From Prevotella sp. CAG:1092 (lineage in GTDB: Bacteria > Bacteroidota > Bacteroidia > Bacteroidales > Bacteroidaceae), in assembly GCA_000436915.1 (NCBI GenBank), contig HF993914.1, forward strand, positions 1 through 7,632: a DNA stretch of 7,632 bases, read 5' to 3'. Under the pieces are notes generated by a model. It was not told the DNA's origin and did not search any database. It worked only from the letters and a program-made list of their open reading frames with translations. The translations under genes were made by a program, and so were the position numbers. Below are positions 6,008-7,632 of the stretch, one piece after another; position 1 is the stretch's first letter; each line of letters opens with the position of its first letter.

Positions 6008-7561
6008 TTAAAGCATACCTCTCTTTATCTGCTTGAGCATGATTGAAATCTCTACAGCAAAGAGCACGGTAAAGAGCACGAGGAAGATAAAGAATGTAGT
6101 GGCTACGCTTGCCGAACTGATATCAGAAACAGCCGCCCATGTAGGAAGCATGTCCTGAATAGTCCAAGGCTGGCGTCCCATCTCTGCCACTATCCATCCA
6201 CACTCGCTTGCTATATATGCCATTGGCAATAGAGCTATAGCAATAAGGTGTACCCACTTAAACTTGCGAATATCGTTGTGGTAAAGGATATGGAGAATCA
6301 AAAGGAAGAAAAGGATGAAGGCGCAACCTAATCCCACCATGACACGGAAAGCCCAGAAGCAGAGAGGAACAGAAGGTACCACCTGGTCGGCAGACTTAAG
6401 ATAGCCATAGCCGAAGTAAGGCATATTAGCTTTCAGAGTGGCAAGATGCTGCGCAGCAGTTTCTTCCGACTTAGCCTTCTTGGCGTTGCGATACGACATC
6501 AAAGCATAAACAGCTGTGCGTCCACGTTTCATCTTCTCCTCTACCGACAGCTCCTTGGTTCCGTCGCTACGAGTATATCCATTCATGATATCCTGTATGC
6601 CTGGAACATAGCCGTGCATATCGCGAGTGGCAAGAACTGACAAGCCGTAAGGAATAGACAAACGATATGGAGGTTCTTGCTCGTTCATATAGTCAGGTTG
6701 TTCGAATGGCGATACCCAAGCTACTGCTGTAATACCTTGGTCTGTACCTCCCTTATATAAAGCCTCCATAGCAGCAAGCTTCATAGGCTGAGATTGTGCA
6801 ACCTTGTAGGCAGAGCCATCGCCCGTGAAAGCTGCGAGCAACGAGGCAACAAGACCTACACATGCACCAATCTTGATACCCTCTACAGCCAACTTATGTT
6901 CACGATCCTTGTATAGATACCAACAGCTAACAGCTACGACAAACACAGCACCTACTATCCACGAAGAGGTGACAGTATGGCTGAATTTATCTACAGCAAA
7001 TGGCGACAAGGCAACATCGGCAAACGACACCATCTCGTTGCGCATAGTATCAGCATTAAACTCGCAGCCCACAGGACATTGCATCCAAGCATTAGCCACA
7101 AGAATCCACCATGCCGAGATTGTTGCACCCAAGCCTGTGAGCCATGTAGAAGCAAGATGGAATCCTGCCGACACCTTATTCCATCCAAAGAACATCACAG
7201 CAACGAAGGTAGACTCCATAAAGAAAGCCACTATACCCTCAATAGCCAACGGAGCTCCGAAAATGTCGCCAACAAACCAAGAATAGTTGCTCCAGTTAGT
7301 ACCAAACTCAAATTCAAGAATGATACCTGTAGCCACACCCATGGCAAAGTTAACACCAAAGAGACGTTGCCAAAACTTAGCAGCATCTTTCCAAAAACGT
7401 TTGCGAGTGCGATAATAGCATGTCTCCATAATGCCCATTATTAGCGCTAAGCCTAATGTGAGCGGAACAAACAACCAATGATAGATAGCGGTAAGAGCAA
7501 ACTGTGCTCTCGCCCAATCAATGGTTCCGGTAGTAATGTCAAGTAATAGGTTGTGCATCAT
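6008..7561 (-). CDS. cydA: Cytochrome bd quinol oxidase subunit I
   Basis: The catalytic subunit of cytochrome bd oxidase, 517 residues, in the inner membrane. It oxidises quinol and reduces oxygen at high affinity with haems b558, b595 and d. Key residues align with E. coli CydA at a constant offset of nine: H28 (H19), E108 and E116 (E99 and E107), H195 (H186), and K261 and E266 (K252 and E257) in the quinol-binding Q loop. M408 corresponds to the haem b558 ligand M393. E460 precedes the GRQPW motif at 462-466. All are present, so the enzyme should work. Start: two ATGs lie side by side at 7561 and 7558. The upstream space is filled by heptamer repeats. No DUF4492 gene, often found before cydA in Bacteroidetes, is seen within the 71 bp available. 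First gene of cydA-cydB-isomerase. Confidence 0.97.
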   Translation of the reverse strand: MMHNLLLDITTGTIDWARAQFALTAIYHWLFVPLTLGLALIMGIMETCYYRTRKRFWKDAAKFWQRLFGVNFAMGVATGIILEFEFGTNWSNYSWFVGDIFGAPLAIEGIVAFFMESTFVAVMFFGWNKVSAGFHLASTWLTGLGATISAWWILVANAWMQCPVGCEFNADTMRNEMVSFADVALSPFAVDKFSHTVTSSWIVGAVFVVAVSCWYLYKDREHKLAVEGIKIGACVGLVASLLAAFTGDGSAYKVAQSQPMKLAAMEALYKGGTDQGITAVAWVSPFEQPDYMNEQEPPYRLSIPYGLSVLATRDMHGYVPGIQDIMNGYTRSDGTKELSVEEKMKRGRTAVYALMSYRNAKKAKSEETAAQHLATLKANMPYFGYGYLKSADQVVPSVPLCFWAFRVMVGLGCAFILFFLLILHILYHNDIRKFKWVHLIAIALLPMAYIASECGWIVAEMGRQPWTIQDMLPTWAAVSDISSASVATTFFIFLVLFTVLFAVEISIMLKQIKRGML

Positions 7562-7567
7562 ATAATG

Positions 7568-7609
7568 TTTAATGTTTAATGTTTAATGTTTAATGTGTAG
7601 TGTTTAATT
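7568..7609. repeat. TTTAATG heptamer tandem repeat just upstream of cydA
   Basis: Four exact TTTAATG units (7568-7574, 7575-7581, 7582-7588, 7589-7595) are followed by two diverged heptamers (TGTAGTG 7596-7602 and TTTAATT 7603-7609). On the cydA strand they read CATTAAA. The first unit lies 7 bp from the cydA ATG, within the region that should hold the leader. Unit number could change by slippage. No TAnnTTTG -7 box of the Bacteroidetes type is visible. Confidence 0.93.
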
Positions 7610-7632
7610 CTTCACTCTTCACTCTTCACTCT
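7610..7632. repeat. CTTCACT heptamer tandem repeat, running off the window
   Basis: Three exact CTTCACT units (7610-7616, 7617-7623, 7624-7630) and the first two bases of a fourth. On the cydA strand they read AGTGAAG. They continue the seven-base phase of the neighbouring TTTAATG block without a gap. The array continues beyond the window, so its length is unknown. Confidence 0.9.

Noticed and set aside
6825..7444. Plus-strand frames of 153 and 155 codons within cydA
   Set aside because: They lie opposite intact cydA and show no family resemblance.

Overview
The window looks like a chromosomal segment from a member of the Bacteroidales, most likely Prevotellaceae or a close relative. The evidence is the protein families: a secreted GH16 glucanase, a large secreted protease with a Bacteroidales-style C-terminal tail, Bacteroidetes-type CydA and CydB, an IS1380-family transposase start of the Bacteroides/Prevotella type, and heptamer tandem repeats. 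No Shine-Dalgarno sites stand out. The assignment is inferred from protein character; no marker gene is present.

Layout: (1) 1-3404 is a convergent pair of secreted-protein genes, a GH16 beta-glucanase (+, 66-929) and a HExxH metalloprotease-like multidomain protein (-, 1020-3377), which share a strong bidirectional terminator hairpin (930-983). An identical 28-bp sequence lies in front of both genes, in opposite orientations (1-28 and 3377-3404). It is translatable in the same frame in both copies (KSKCCGIK). In front of the protease it is fused in frame to a longer leader containing a perfect 10-bp palindrome and a duplicated LTWQNPE segment. (2) 3405-4112 is a non-genic accessory patch. 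It holds the leader repeats, the 5' relic of an IS1380-family transposase interrupted by a stop-rich insert of about 78 bp, five 22-bp tandem units each with a 12-bp palindromic core, and a possible terminator. (3) 4113-7561 is a minus-strand operon, cydA - cydB - cyclophilin-type peptidyl-prolyl isomerase, with gaps of 40 and 22 bp. Two different heptamer tandem repeats occupy the space directly upstream of cydA.

Function: CydA and CydB form the cytochrome bd quinol oxidase, a high-affinity oxygen-reducing and oxygen-scavenging complex used by nominally anaerobic Bacteroidales. The third gene encodes a probably periplasmic proline isomerase. The GH16 enzyme and the protease-like protein are exported and probably act on extracellular polymers. 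The most unusual material is the repeated leader shared by the two secreted-protein genes and the palindrome-rich patch between the two halves of the window. No complete new defence or mobile system is present.
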